This document shows positions 50,136-58,602 of a stretch of 64,000 nucleotides of DNA, in pieces; positions within the stretch are counted from its first letter, which is position 1, and the number at the start of each line of letters is the position of its first letter. The notes below the pieces were generated by a model, which was given only the letters and a program-made list of their open reading frames with translations, was not told where the DNA came from and ran no database searches. The stretch comes from Treponema sp. (GTDB taxonomy: Bacteria; Spirochaetota; Spirochaetia; Treponematales; Treponemataceae). Made by a program: the position numbers and the translations under genes. The stretch lies in contig JAGCNW010000030.1 in assembly GCA_017645785.1 (NCBI GenBank), positions 295,222 through 359,221 of the forward strand. Direction: 5' to 3'.

Positions 50136-51515
50136 TCAGAGGTTGGCGACAAGCCAATCCTTGAACTTGTTGTAGTCGTTTTCCATCGGAATCGCGCGGT
50201 CTGGCAGGGCCATTACCTTTTGCAAGCGCTCTGGAATGGCGGGCTCTTTGCCTGTCGCGTCCTTTACGATGGCGCTGAACTTGGCGGGATCCGCCGTTTC
50301 CAAAATCACGCCAATCGCGTCTTTGGCTTTGTCCGCCCATTCGGGCTTGTTGGGCGTGATTCCAGGCTTTGTTATGTCGATGTTTTCAAGCGAGTCCAAG
50401 GCGCCGGCCTTTATGTCTTCCCAAGCGCGGTAGGCAACCGCTCCGTGTGGATCGATTGTGTAGCCGGTTGAGTCAGAGCAGGCCTTGATCGCTTTTATGA
50501 TTCCATCGTTGTCAAGCCAGTAAGAGGCGAAGAGCTTTCGGACGTCTTCCAAAGAATACATGTATGCGATGCGCTCGTAGTTTGAAGGCGCTCCAACGTC
50601 CATCGCGTTGGCGTAAGTTTCCACGCTGGGACGGGCCTTGTAGTCGCCTGTCGCGATCCAATCGGGAATCGTGCGGTTTGAGTTTGTGGCCGCCACAAAG
50701 CCGGTTATCGGAGCGCCCATTTCGCGGGCGATGAGGCCGCTTGTAAGGTTTCCAAAGTTTCCGCTGGGAACGGTCACGATAATTTCTTTTCCGGGATTCT
50801 CATACTTTGCGAGCAAGGCGGCGTACATGTAGTAAAAGCTTTGCGGAAGCAAGCGGGAGATGTTGATTGAGTTTGCCGACGACAAGCGGAATTTTTCCCG
50901 CAAGTCCTTGTCGGTAAAGGCTGTCTTAACCAATTTTTGGCAGTCGTCAAAGGTTCCCTTTACTTTAAGGGCTCGGACGTTTCCCGTAAAGGTGCTAAGC
51001 TGCTTTTCCTGCAAGGGGCTGATCTTTCCTTCGGGGTACAAAATTGTGACGTCCAAGCCTTCGACGTTGTGGAAGGCGCTTCCTACGGCGCTTCCTGTGT
51101 CTCCGGACGTCGCCACCAAGATGTGGAGCTTTCCGTTTTCGCTCTTGTTGAAGAAGGACATCGCGCGGGCCATGAAGCGCGCTCCAAAGTCTTTGAAGGC
51201 GCAAGTCGGTCCGTGCGACAATTCCAAGACGTAAGTCTGGCCGTCAATCTTCACCAGCTTGGGCTCAAAGGGGTAGGCGTCCTTTATCAAGGCGAGCAAG
51301 TCTTCGTCGGGGATTTCTCCTTCGACATAGGGCTTTGCCATTTCAAAGGCGGCGCTCACAAAGTCAACCTTTCCGTCCTTCATCATTTTTGATATGTCAA
51401 CTCTTGGAAATTCAACGGGAACGTAGAGGCCGCCGGTCGCGGAATTCATTCCGTTCATCACCGCAGTCTTAAAGTCGACTTTGGCTTCGTTGTCGCGTGT
51501 GTCTGTGTATACCAT
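50136..51515 (-). CDS. thrC: Threonine synthase
   Basis: A 459-residue PLP enzyme. The PLP lysine is K108 in GPTCAFKDFGARF. The family N-terminus (GGLYVPVEFP), LVATSGDTGSAVGSAF, the phosphate cup VTVPSGNFGNLTSGL, and DPHGAVAYRAW are present. It makes threonine from O-phosphohomoserine. The ribosome site AGGAGA overlaps the stop region of the lipoprotein gene 9 bases upstream, so the two are probably co-transcribed, though no functional link is evident. The other threonine-pathway genes are not in the window. Confidence 0.93.
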   Translation of the reverse strand: MVYTDTRDNEAKVDFKTAVMNGMNSATGGLYVPVEFPRVDISKMMKDGKVDFVSAAFEMAKPYVEGEIPDEDLLALIKDAYPFEPKLVKIDGQTYVLELSHGPTCAFKDFGARFMARAMSFFNKSENGKLHILVATSGDTGSAVGSAFHNVEGLDVTILYPEGKISPLQEKQLSTFTGNVRALKVKGTFDDCQKLVKTAFTDKDLREKFRLSSANSINISRLLPQSFYYMYAALLAKYENPGKEIIVTVPSGNFGNLTSGLIAREMGAPITGFVAATNSNRTIPDWIATGDYKARPSVETYANAMDVGAPSNYERIAYMYSLEDVRKLFASYWLDNDGIIKAIKACSDSTGYTIDPHGAVAYRAWEDIKAGALDSLENIDITKPGITPNKPEWADKAKDAIGVILETADPAKFSAIVKDATGKEPAIPERLQKVMALPDRAIPMENDYNKFKDWLVANL

Positions 51516-51524
51516 TCTTTTCTC

Positions 51525-52553
51525 CTAGTTGGAAAGGGAGTAAATGACTTCTTCGCAGAAGAGCTTTGCCATTTCTTGTTGGGCGTTAGAAATCGCCTTC
51601 CATTCGGACTTGTCTTTTACTGTGACGCTCTTTGAGGCTTTTAGCAAAACTTCTCCGGTGGAAATGCTCAAGGCGCCCAAGTCTCCGTTGAAGGTGACGC
51701 TGTAGTAGCCGTCCGCGTCCTGCGTGATTTCGCCGGCGTATTTAACTCTGCCGTAGATTACATATTTGAAGAGGGAGTTTCCGCTAAGCTGCTTGAGGGC
51801 GTCGTTCCTTATGCGGGTTGGATCGTCCGCGTCAACTGAATTGTGGAAGTCCGCGTTTTGCGCTCCCATAAAGCCCGCTCTCCACAAATTGCTTGTAAGG
51901 GCCTGGGCGCTCGGTTGAGATCCGTTTCCGATGTTGAATTTTCCGTTTTGCTTGTAGTCCGCGATTGAAACCAAGATTCCTGTTCTTGCGCCCAAATTGC
52001 TTTTTGCTTTCCAAGGCGCTTGGGCCGCGATGGCGGACGCTTGCTTGATCAAGTCGGGGTCGCTGGAAGGCGGCAAGGGATAGAACAAAACATTGGCCGA
52101 GGCTGCCATTTCGGGAACCGGCGCGACAAACTCGGCGGCTCCGTTTGCGTCAGTCACGATTTCGGCCCGGGCGTAGTTAACGCTTTCTTGATTTCTTGTG
52201 GCTGGATATTCGGCGGTCATCTTGAGGGAGGCCAAGGGTTCGCCTGCCAAATTTGTCACCCGAATTTTATAGGGAGCGGCAAAGGCCTTTCCCTTGACTG
52301 TTTCTCTTGGAGAAGAGAGGACAGAAATTTTTATGTCCTGCAAAAGTTTTTTGTACTGGGATTTTGAAGAAATGGCCGTCGAAACGGGGCCGCTTTCTTT
52401 TTTGTTTTCTTTTTCTGCTGGAGCGGCCGGAGTAGAGGCCTGCTCGACTTTGTTAGGTTCTTGGCTTTGAGCCGGGCTTTCTTGTTTTGTTGATTCACAA
52501 GAAAGAAAGGCCAACACTGAAGCCGCTAGCGCAATTGCAAATACTTTTTTCAT
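51525..52553 (-). CDS. Lipoprotein of unknown function upstream of thrC
   Basis: The 342-residue product has lipobox AFLSC and a low-complexity linker rich in Gln, Pro, Ala and Lys (residues ~20-60). An Ig-like region follows (ETVKGKAFAAPYKIRVTNLAGEPL, with DANGAAEFVAPVPEM), then a C-terminal alpha/beta domain (GILVSIADYKQNGKF, YVIYGRVKYAGEITQDADGYYSVTFNGDLGAL in part, EEVIYSLSN) that recalls small stress- or LPS-assembly-type lipoproteins without a clear match. AGGGTGG precedes the ATG. It is divergent from alr, and both starts share a ~150-base AT-rich region. Confidence 0.65.
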   Translation of the reverse strand: MKKVFAIALAASVLAFLSCESTKQESPAQSQEPNKVEQASTPAAPAEKENKKESGPVSTAISSKSQYKKLLQDIKISVLSSPRETVKGKAFAAPYKIRVTNLAGEPLASLKMTAEYPATRNQESVNYARAEIVTDANGAAEFVAPVPEMAASANVLFYPLPPSSDPDLIKQASAIAAQAPWKAKSNLGARTGILVSIADYKQNGKFNIGNGSQPSAQALTSNLWRAGFMGAQNADFHNSVDADDPTRIRNDALKQLSGNSLFKYVIYGRVKYAGEITQDADGYYSVTFNGDLGALSISTGEVLLKASKSVTVKDKSEWKAISNAQQEMAKLFCEEVIYSLSN

Positions 52554-52665
52554 TTTAATTTTCCACCCTAAAATGATTGTTATAACTGTAAAAATATAGC
52601 ATTTTTTTGCAAAAAGTTCAAGCGGGAATTGTTTGCAAGCCCAAGAAGCGCCGCTCTTATCATTG

Positions 52666-52694
52666 TTGCAAAAACTTCCGAAAATGAATATTAT
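52666..52694 (+). promoter_or_regulatory. Promoter of alr, leaderless layout
   Basis: TTGCAA (52666-52671), a 17-base spacer and TATTAT (52689-52694). The ATG at 52702 follows 7 bases later. Confidence 0.65.
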
Positions 52695-52701
52695 GAGCGG
52701 A

Positions 52702-53877
52702 ATGAGACTTACATTTGCTGAAATTTATTTAAAGAACTTTGAACACAACGTAAAGGCCATAAAGAAATTCGTAAAGCCCGGAGTGAAGATTTGCTGTTCG
52801 GTAAAGGCAGACGCTTACGGACACGGAGCGGTTCCCTGCGCCAAAGCCGCCGTAAAATGCGGCGCCGAGTATTTGGCCGTGGCCACCGTGGGCGAAGGAA
52901 TCGAGCTGCGCGAGGCCAAAATCAAGGCCCCGATTTTGCTTTTAAGCTACTGCTCTCCGTCTGAGATGGCGGACTTGGTAAAATACAATATCACGCCCTT
53001 TGTTGGCGACGAAGAATACATTGAGTTTGTGGAAGCAGCCGTCAAGAAAGCGGCGAAGGCGTCGCAAGCCCAAAAAGCGGCCGCCAAAAAATTCGCAGTC
53101 CATCTTGCCGTTGACACAGGAATGGGACGGGTAGGCTGCTTGCCATGCGACGCGGCGGCTTTGGCTAAAAGAATCTTTGGTTCAAAATACTTATGCTTGG
53201 GCGGAATGTGCACCCACTTTGCCAGCGCCGACGGAACCGCCGCGCGCGACCGTTCCTACGCAAAAAAACAGCGCGACGCTTTTGCGGCCGCCGTCGAGTC
53301 GGTCAAGGCTTTGGGAATCAAGCCCGGAATCGTCCACGCTTCCGCCTCCGCCGCGCTTATGGACAAAATCGAATGGCAGTTTGACATGGTTCGCCCCGGA
53401 ATAATTTTGTACGGCTACTATCCCGACAAGATTACTCAAAAATACTTGAGCGCAAAAAAAACGCCGCTTTTAGTAAAGCCCGTCATGGCGCTTGTCACAG
53501 GAATAAGCGCGCTACGTCCGTTCAAAAAAGGCATGAGCGTTTCATACGGCTCCACGTGGACCGCGGCCAAGGACACGACAATCGGCGTCCTTCCAATCGG
53601 CTACGCGGACGGCCTTTTGCGCCGCCAAGCTGGAACATTGAAGGTGAGCGTGGGCGGAAAGCTTTATCCAATCCGCGGCCGCATTTGCATGGACCAGTGC
53701 ATGGTAGACCTTGGAAGCGCCAAAGGAATTAAGCGCTTTGACCGCGCCGTGATTTTTGGCCCCAAAGAAAGCGGCGCCCTCTTGACTGCCGACGACCTTG
53801 CCAAAGACGCCGGAACGATCTCGTACGAGATTCTCACTTGCGTAGGAAAGCGCGTCCAGCGGGTGTTGGTAAAGTAG
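52702..53877 (+). CDS. alr: Alanine racemase
   Basis: The 391-residue PLP enzyme has K35 in CCSVKADAYGHG, the start MRLTFAEIYLKNFEHN, VDTGMGRVG, CTHFASAD, VRPGIILYG, and the second-domain Tyr in SYGSTWTA. It makes D-alanine for peptidoglycan. The ATG at 52702 matches the N-terminus expected for the family and lies 7 bases after a -10 box. The upstream in-frame ATGs (52684, 52693) are inside the promoter. A 22-residue Ala/Lys-rich stretch (AAVKKAAKASQAQKAAAKKF) is a small insertion relative to short homologues. Confidence 0.93.
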   Translation: MRLTFAEIYLKNFEHNVKAIKKFVKPGVKICCSVKADAYGHGAVPCAKAAVKCGAEYLAVATVGEGIELREAKIKAPILLLSYCSPSEMADLVKYNITPFVGDEEYIEFVEAAVKKAAKASQAQKAAAKKFAVHLAVDTGMGRVGCLPCDAAALAKRIFGSKYLCLGGMCTHFASADGTAARDRSYAKKQRDAFAAAVESVKALGIKPGIVHASASAALMDKIEWQFDMVRPGIILYGYYPDKITQKYLSAKKTPLLVKPVMALVTGISALRPFKKGMSVSYGSTWTAAKDTTIGVLPIGYADGLLRRQAGTLKVSVGGKLYPIRGRICMDQCMVDLGSAKGIKRFDRAVIFGPKESGALLTADDLAKDAGTISYEILTCVGKRVQRVLVK

Positions 53878-53894
53878 GGCGTTCTGTTTTTGCT

Positions 53895-54938
53895 TTACTT
53901 AGGCTGTTCCTTCATCTTGTACTCTGGGTCCTCGTCAATCATTTCTAGCATTATCTTTGCGAACTTGGGATCAAATTGGCTTCCGATGCCGTTTTCGATT
54001 TCGCTGCGAACTTGCGCCTGCTGCATGGTGTCGCGGTAGCTTCTTGTGCTTGTCATCGCGTCATACGCGTCGGCGACCGCGATTATGCGCGCGAACTCAG
54101 GTATGTCCTCTCCGGCAAGGCCTTCAGGGTAGCCTGTGCCGTCAAATTTTTCGTGGTGGTAGTGCGCTCCGACTCGCAGCGTGGGCGAGTGGACGATGTT
54201 TGAAAGTATTTCCCAACCCCATATCGTGTGCTTTTTTATTTCGTTAAATTCTTCTTCGGTCAACTTTCCCTTTTTGTTTATGATCGCTTCGTCAACGCCG
54301 ATTTTTCCTACGTCATGCAAAAGGGCCGAAAAATAAATGTCCTTTATTTCCTGCTCACTTTTTCCGGCGCGCCTGGCTATTTCTTTTGAATAGTTCGCGA
54401 CGCGGGTGGAATGTCCGTGCGTGTAGCGGTCTTTGGCGTCTATCGCGCTTACAAGCGCCTTGGCGGTTTCCAAAAACATTTCGCTCAGGTTTTCCTGTTC
54501 CTTTTTTATTAAGTCGAACTTTTCTTTTTGAACAAGCGCTATTTTTTCGTTCCTGCGGTAAATCAAGATAAGGACGATGAGCGCGAAAAGCGACAATACG
54601 GTTCCGGGAATGCTTGGAGAGTTGCGAACGACTATTATTCCCCATGCAAGCCTCGCGAATCTAATGACAGAGATTCCCATCGAAACTAAAAAGCCCAGTT
54701 TTCCGTAAAAGACCACCATGCTGATAAGGAAGATGTTGGACAGAGATGAAAAGACTCCTGCCAGAGACGCGAGCGGCATCCTGCTTCCCCAAATTTCAAA
54801 GAAGCCCCTTTGCACGGCAAAATGGCTCGCGCTAAAGCCTGCAAAAAAATAAAGCGCGATGATAGCGGCAAAAACAATTATGTTCAGCGGCTTTAGGCTT
54901 TTTACTTCTTCCTTGATGGAACTAATGAATTTTTTCAT
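53895..54938 (-). CDS. Membrane-bound HD-GYP domain protein (c-di-GMP phosphodiesterase family)
   Basis: A 347-residue protein with four to five membrane segments in the first ~128 residues and a short helical linker. The HD-GYP domain (~150-335) has the metal ligands HGHSTRVANYS, HD at 208-209 (LLHDVGKIG), HHEKFDGTGYP with GYP at 269-271, and ADAYDAMTS. Members hydrolyse c-di-GMP. This protein could counter c-di-GMP signals read by the PilZ protein at 25290; the connection is inferred. AAGGAGG precedes the ATG. It follows folC by 23 bases and is convergent with alr. Confidence 0.88.
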   Translation of the reverse strand: MKKFISSIKEEVKSLKPLNIIVFAAIIALYFFAGFSASHFAVQRGFFEIWGSRMPLASLAGVFSSLSNIFLISMVVFYGKLGFLVSMGISVIRFARLAWGIIVVRNSPSIPGTVLSLFALIVLILIYRRNEKIALVQKEKFDLIKKEQENLSEMFLETAKALVSAIDAKDRYTHGHSTRVANYSKEIARRAGKSEQEIKDIYFSALLHDVGKIGVDEAIINKKGKLTEEEFNEIKKHTIWGWEILSNIVHSPTLRVGAHYHHEKFDGTGYPEGLAGEDIPEFARIIAVADAYDAMTSTRSYRDTMQQAQVRSEIENGIGSQFDPKFAKIMLEMIDEDPEYKMKEQPK

Positions 54939-54961
54939 CGCGTTTTTCCTCCTTGCGTTTG

Positions 54962-56353
54962 CTATCTCAACAGTTTGACGTTAGACAAAATCTCCGCGGC
55001 CAAATAAAAGCTTCCGGTTGCAAGCAGTATCGCTCCGTCGCGCTTTGCGCCTTGAACCGCGCTAAGGATGGCCGCCTCGTAGTCTTCGTTAAGCTCATAA
55101 TTCAAGCCGGCTTGCTTAAAGGCGGCGGCCGCTTTTTGCGGATCGCTTTGCTTTGCCGAGTTCAATTTTGTAATCGTAATTTTTTCAAAAATCGGACGGC
55201 CAGCTTTGTACTTAAAAAGCGGCGCGATGTGGTGGACGTCCTTGTCAGCGGCGCAGGCAAAGAGCAAGCGGCGAGGGCGCGCGTCGTTGGAAAAAAGCGC
55301 GTTGAATGTTTCCATCGTTCCTGCGATTGAGTTTACCGTGTGCGCGCCGTCCAAGACCAAAAGGCCGCTGTCAAGCGCGATTGTTTGAAAGCGCGCGGGA
55401 AGGGTCGCCGCCTCCAAGCCGCGCTCGATCGTGTCTTCGCTAATTTCGGGGAAGGCAAGACGGACGGCGGCCGCGGCCAAGAAGGCGTTGTGGGCTTGGA
55501 CTTTTCCGAGCAAGCGCAGGCGAGCCTTGATTGGCCGGCTAAAAATCTTTGACGCCATCTCGACGTTCATAAAGTATTGGCCGCCCGCATTTTGGGCTTG
55601 CGAGCCGTTGATGTCTCCGCCTTCGCGCTCGTATGAAAAATCCAAGCCGTCGCAAAGTTCGTTTGCAAAGTATAGCGGCGCGTTTTTTTGGGCGGCGGCT
55701 TCTTCAAAAACTTTTTTTACGCCAGGGCTTGTAGGCTCCGCGCAAAGGACGGGCGTGTTTTCTTTTATGATTCCGGCTTTCTCGCCCGCGATTTTTTCAA
55801 GCGTGTCGCCCAAAAATTCCGTGTGCTCCAATTCAATCGTGTTTATGACTGAGATTTTTGGCTGGACTATGTTTGTGGCGTCAAGACGGCCGCCAAGTCC
55901 GACTTCAAAAACGTTGGCGTCGGTTTTTGCCGCCCTAAAGCACAAAAAGGCGTAGACAGTCACAAGCTCAAACCAAGTGATTTGCCGGTTGGAAGGGAGC
56001 GCCCCGTTTTTTAGCCCGTCGATTTTTTCTTGCATTTGTTCCGCGCAAGACGCGTACACTGAGTCGTCCAGCAAGCCGCCGTTAATCGAAACGCGCTCGT
56101 AAAAGTCCTTTATGTGGGGGGAAGTGTAGAGACCGCATTTTTTTCCGCTTTGGGTCAAGATTGAAGAAATCATCCTTGACACCGAGCCCTTTCCCTTGCT
56201 TCCAGCCACGTGGACGCAGGGAGCGGAATCCTGCGGGTTGTCAAATTGCTTGCAAAGATATTCTATCGTGTCCAGCCAAAAAATATTTTTGGTGGGGAGC
56301 TTTTCGAAGTTTAAAAAAGAGTCAAGCCAATCTTTGAAGTCAGTTTTCTTCAT
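54962..56353 (-). CDS. folC: Folylpolyglutamate synthase / dihydrofolate synthase
   Basis: A 463-residue Mur-ligase-family enzyme with the P-loop HVAGSKGKGSVSR (residues 49-60), GLYTSPHIKDFYERVSING, TWFELVTVYAF-like core, the EVGLGGRLDATN motif, and LDGAHTVNS near the C-terminus. It adds glutamate to folates. A TATAAT on the minus strand (56369-56364) ends 10 bases before the ATG, so the leader would be only a few bases. The divergent trpS promoter is in the same 58-base gap. Confidence 0.9.
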   Translation of the reverse strand: MKKTDFKDWLDSFLNFEKLPTKNIFWLDTIEYLCKQFDNPQDSAPCVHVAGSKGKGSVSRMISSILTQSGKKCGLYTSPHIKDFYERVSINGGLLDDSVYASCAEQMQEKIDGLKNGALPSNRQITWFELVTVYAFLCFRAAKTDANVFEVGLGGRLDATNIVQPKISVINTIELEHTEFLGDTLEKIAGEKAGIIKENTPVLCAEPTSPGVKKVFEEAAAQKNAPLYFANELCDGLDFSYEREGGDINGSQAQNAGGQYFMNVEMASKIFSRPIKARLRLLGKVQAHNAFLAAAAVRLAFPEISEDTIERGLEAATLPARFQTIALDSGLLVLDGAHTVNSIAGTMETFNALFSNDARPRRLLFACAADKDVHHIAPLFKYKAGRPIFEKITITKLNSAKQSDPQKAAAAFKQAGLNYELNEDYEAAILSAVQGAKRDGAILLATGSFYLAAEILSNVKLLR

Positions 56354-56376
56354 ACAACGATGGATTATAGCCCATA

Positions 56377-56405
56377 TTGAAAAAAAAATCTATATGGGGT
56401 AGAAT
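56377..56405 (+). promoter_or_regulatory. Promoter of trpS, leaderless layout
   Basis: TTGAAA (56377-56382), a 17-base spacer and TAGAAT (56400-56405). The ATG at 56412 starts 6 bases after the -10. Confidence 0.7.
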
Positions 56406-56411
56406 TGACGC

Positions 56412-57518
56412 ATGGCAAAAGATGAAATTCAATATTCCGACATGAGCGGAACTTACGAGGCGGCGCTCAAAAAAAGCCGCGAAATCGAAGACGACATTAA
56501 GGTCAATCCTAAAAAATACCGAGTTCTTACCGGCGACCGCCCGACAGGCCGCCTGCACATAGGCCACTTTTTTGGCTCTTTGCAAAACCGCGTGCGCCTG
56601 CAAAACCTTGGCGTCCCAGTAATGATTTTGGTCGCCGACTACCAGGTTCTTACCGACCACGAGGCCTTTGACCAAATCTCGCAAAACACAAAGCAGCTGG
56701 TCATCGACTACCTTGCCGCCGGAATCAAGCCCGGAAAAGACGTTTGCATTTTCCCGCATTCCTACGTTCCCGAAGAAAACCAGCTTATGCTTCCGTTCCT
56801 CACTCTTGTGAGCAATTCGGAATTGGCCCGCAATCCCACGGTAAAGGACGAAATCATAAAGGGCGAGGCTTCCGGCTCCTTCAAGCGCGGAGTCAACGAG
56901 GGAATGTACACATACCCGATCCACCAAGCCTGCGACATCCTCTTTTGCAAGGCCAACGTCGTTCCCGTCGGAAAGGACCAGCTTCCGCACTTGGAGATAA
57001 CCCGAACCATAGCCCGCCGCTTCAACAACAAGTACGGCGCCGGAAAGGAGATTTTCCCGGAGCCTTACGCGCTCCTTGCAAAGACTCCTCTAATCAAGGG
57101 CTTGGATGGCCAGGCCAAGATGAGCAAGTCGCTCAACAACTGCGTTTTCCTTTACAACACCGAAGACGAAACCGCCGCCTTGATCAAAAAGGCAAAGACC
57201 GACAGCGACCGCCACATTTCATACGATCCCGAAAACAGGCCTGAGGTTTCAAACCTTTTGCAATTGATTTCTTTGTGCACGGATGAAACGCCCGAAGCTG
57301 TCGCCGAACGTTTGGGAGACGGCGGCGGCGGAGCCCTTAAGGCCGAGCTTACCAAGGCCATAAACGAAAAGCTCCGACCCCTACGCCAAGAGCGCGCAAA
57401 GCTTGAAGCCGATCCCGCCTACATCAGGCAAGTTCTTTTGGACGGAGTAAAGCAGGCGAGGGAAATCGCGCAGGCGACTTTGGAAGAAGTCCGCGCGTCA
57501 ATGAACATGGTTATTTGA
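56412..57518 (+). CDS. trpS: Tryptophanyl-tRNA synthetase
   Basis: The 368-residue class I synthetase has TGRLHIGHFFGSL (HIGH site, about residue 45), the tryptophan pocket VADYQVLTD, PVGKDQLPHLEITR, and KMSKS as AKMSKSLNN near residue 237. A terminator (57529-57550) follows directly after the stop. There is no Shine-Dalgarno match; the promoter places the transcript start at the ATG. Length is a little above the usual ~330, with a longer N-terminus (DEIQYSDMSGTYEAALKKS). Confidence 0.93.
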   Translation: MAKDEIQYSDMSGTYEAALKKSREIEDDIKVNPKKYRVLTGDRPTGRLHIGHFFGSLQNRVRLQNLGVPVMILVADYQVLTDHEAFDQISQNTKQLVIDYLAAGIKPGKDVCIFPHSYVPEENQLMLPFLTLVSNSELARNPTVKDEIIKGEASGSFKRGVNEGMYTYPIHQACDILFCKANVVPVGKDQLPHLEITRTIARRFNNKYGAGKEIFPEPYALLAKTPLIKGLDGQAKMSKSLNNCVFLYNTEDETAALIKKAKTDSDRHISYDPENRPEVSNLLQLISLCTDETPEAVAERLGDGGGGALKAELTKAINEKLRPLRQERAKLEADPAYIRQVLLDGVKQAREIAQATLEEVRASMNMVI

Positions 57519-57528
57519 TGTGAAAAAA

Positions 57529-57550
57529 AAAGCCCCGATAACGGGGCTTT
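57529..57550. terminator. Bidirectional terminator between trpS and the zinc-ribbon gene
   Basis: AAAGCCCCG / CGGGGCTTT stem with an ATAA loop, six T after it on the plus strand and at least eight A before it (T run on the minus strand). Confidence 0.9.
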
Positions 57551-57552
57551 TT

Positions 57553-57957
57553 TCATATAATCGCGCAGCGAACGACGCCGGCAAGTATCACGATCAGCGC
57601 GGCGAAGGTCACCGCGTAAATCCAAACGGGCAGGCTTCCGTCACCGCGGGGCCGCCCGCTTTTTTTTGTCGTTGAGGGCTTTTTGTGGACGTAAAAGTGG
57701 CTCTTGCTTTGCGCGTCTTTTTGCATTTTCGCGGCCGCCGAGCTCATTCCAGCAAGGCCCGGCTGGTCTTTTCCGCCGTAGCCGCAAGAAGGGCAGCCGT
57801 TTGCGAACATGTTTGACGAGCCGGTCTTTCCGCAGACAGGACAGCGAACGGACGAGAAGAAGCGGCCGCACTTTCCGCAAAAGCGGGCGCTTTGGGGAAC
57901 TTCCGCTCCGCAGTTTTCGCAAAAGAATTTAGCTTGTGGTTTGTTTTTTTCAGCCAT
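57553..57957 (-). CDS. Zinc-ribbon protein with C-terminal membrane anchor
   Basis: The 134-residue product has a double zinc ribbon: CENCGAEVPQSARFCGKCG (residues ~13-31) and CPVCGKTG with NGCPSCGYGG (~39-62). A basic, low-complexity linker follows, then one C-terminal membrane segment (VWIYAVTFAALIVILAGVV). The layout is of a tail-anchored protein with a cytoplasmic zinc module. No function was assigned. It is the last of a three-gene minus-strand unit; its stop is next to the bidirectional terminator. Confidence 0.7.
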   Translation of the reverse strand: MAEKNKPQAKFFCENCGAEVPQSARFCGKCGRFFSSVRCPVCGKTGSSNMFANGCPSCGYGGKDQPGLAGMSSAAAKMQKDAQSKSHFYVHKKPSTTKKSGRPRGDGSLPVWIYAVTFAALIVILAGVVRCAII

Positions 57958-57975
57958 TGGATTAGATACGCCCGT

Positions 57976-58602
57976 TTAGGTAAGCTTTAGTTCCAGCCGC
58001 GCGCCGTTAGACAAAACTTTGGCGCTTATATGCTTGTAGACTTTGTTTTCGCCAAATGTCGCGCGCTCGATTGTGTCGCCCGCGCAAAGGTTTTTAACCA
58101 AGTCGGGAATGTCGCTTGCAAATTCTATGCGGCTTTCGCTCACGCTCTTTACAAGGCCGGTTACAAGACATTCGTTCTTTGGATTGGTGAAGACCAATTC
58201 AAACTTGGGGCCGTTGGAAACAAATCCAAACGCCTCGTCCTTTTTTCCGGCCAAGTAATTTTCAAGCTCTTCCAAGCCTTTTGCGTCCAAGGAACCGAAC
58301 ATTCCAAAAACGCCCAAGGACCTGGCCTTGGACTTTTCGTCGTCGTTCATCGGGCGGGAATTGTAAAGGATTACTTTTGGAACCACTCCGCCTATTCCGC
58401 TTTTGGTGAATTGGACAAAGGTTTTCCAATGCCTTGGATATTCCGCGGTGGAAATTATCGCCATGTCAGGCGCGATTTCTTCTACGTTGTCCAAGGCCTT
58501 TAGGAGCCATCGGTATACGATAATCTCCGCTCCCGACTTTTTGATTACAGGAACGAGAGCGTTGATTGTTTGGTCGTCTTCGGCAATTAAAAGAACTTTC
58601 AT
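57976..58602 (-). CDS. Response-regulator-like protein with non-canonical receiver and PilZ-like C-terminus
   Basis: The 208-residue product begins MKVLLIAEDDQTINALV, the start of a CheY-like receiver. The strand that should end in the phosphorylated Asp reads PDMAIISTAEYP, so that residue seems missing and the domain may not be phosphorylated. The C-terminal ~90 residues (FELVFTNPKNECLVTGLVKSVSESRIEFASDIPD, in part; later AKVLSNGARLELKLT) resemble a PilZ-type beta barrel without obvious RxxxR. It overlaps the upstream gene by 4 bases. Functional meaning is inference. Confidence 0.6.
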   Translation of the reverse strand: MKVLLIAEDDQTINALVPVIKKSGAEIIVYRWLLKALDNVEEIAPDMAIISTAEYPRHWKTFVQFTKSGIGGVVPKVILYNSRPMNDDEKSKARSLGVFGMFGSLDAKGLEELENYLAGKKDEAFGFVSNGPKFELVFTNPKNECLVTGLVKSVSESRIEFASDIPDLVKNLCAGDTIERATFGENKVYKHISAKVLSNGARLELKLT

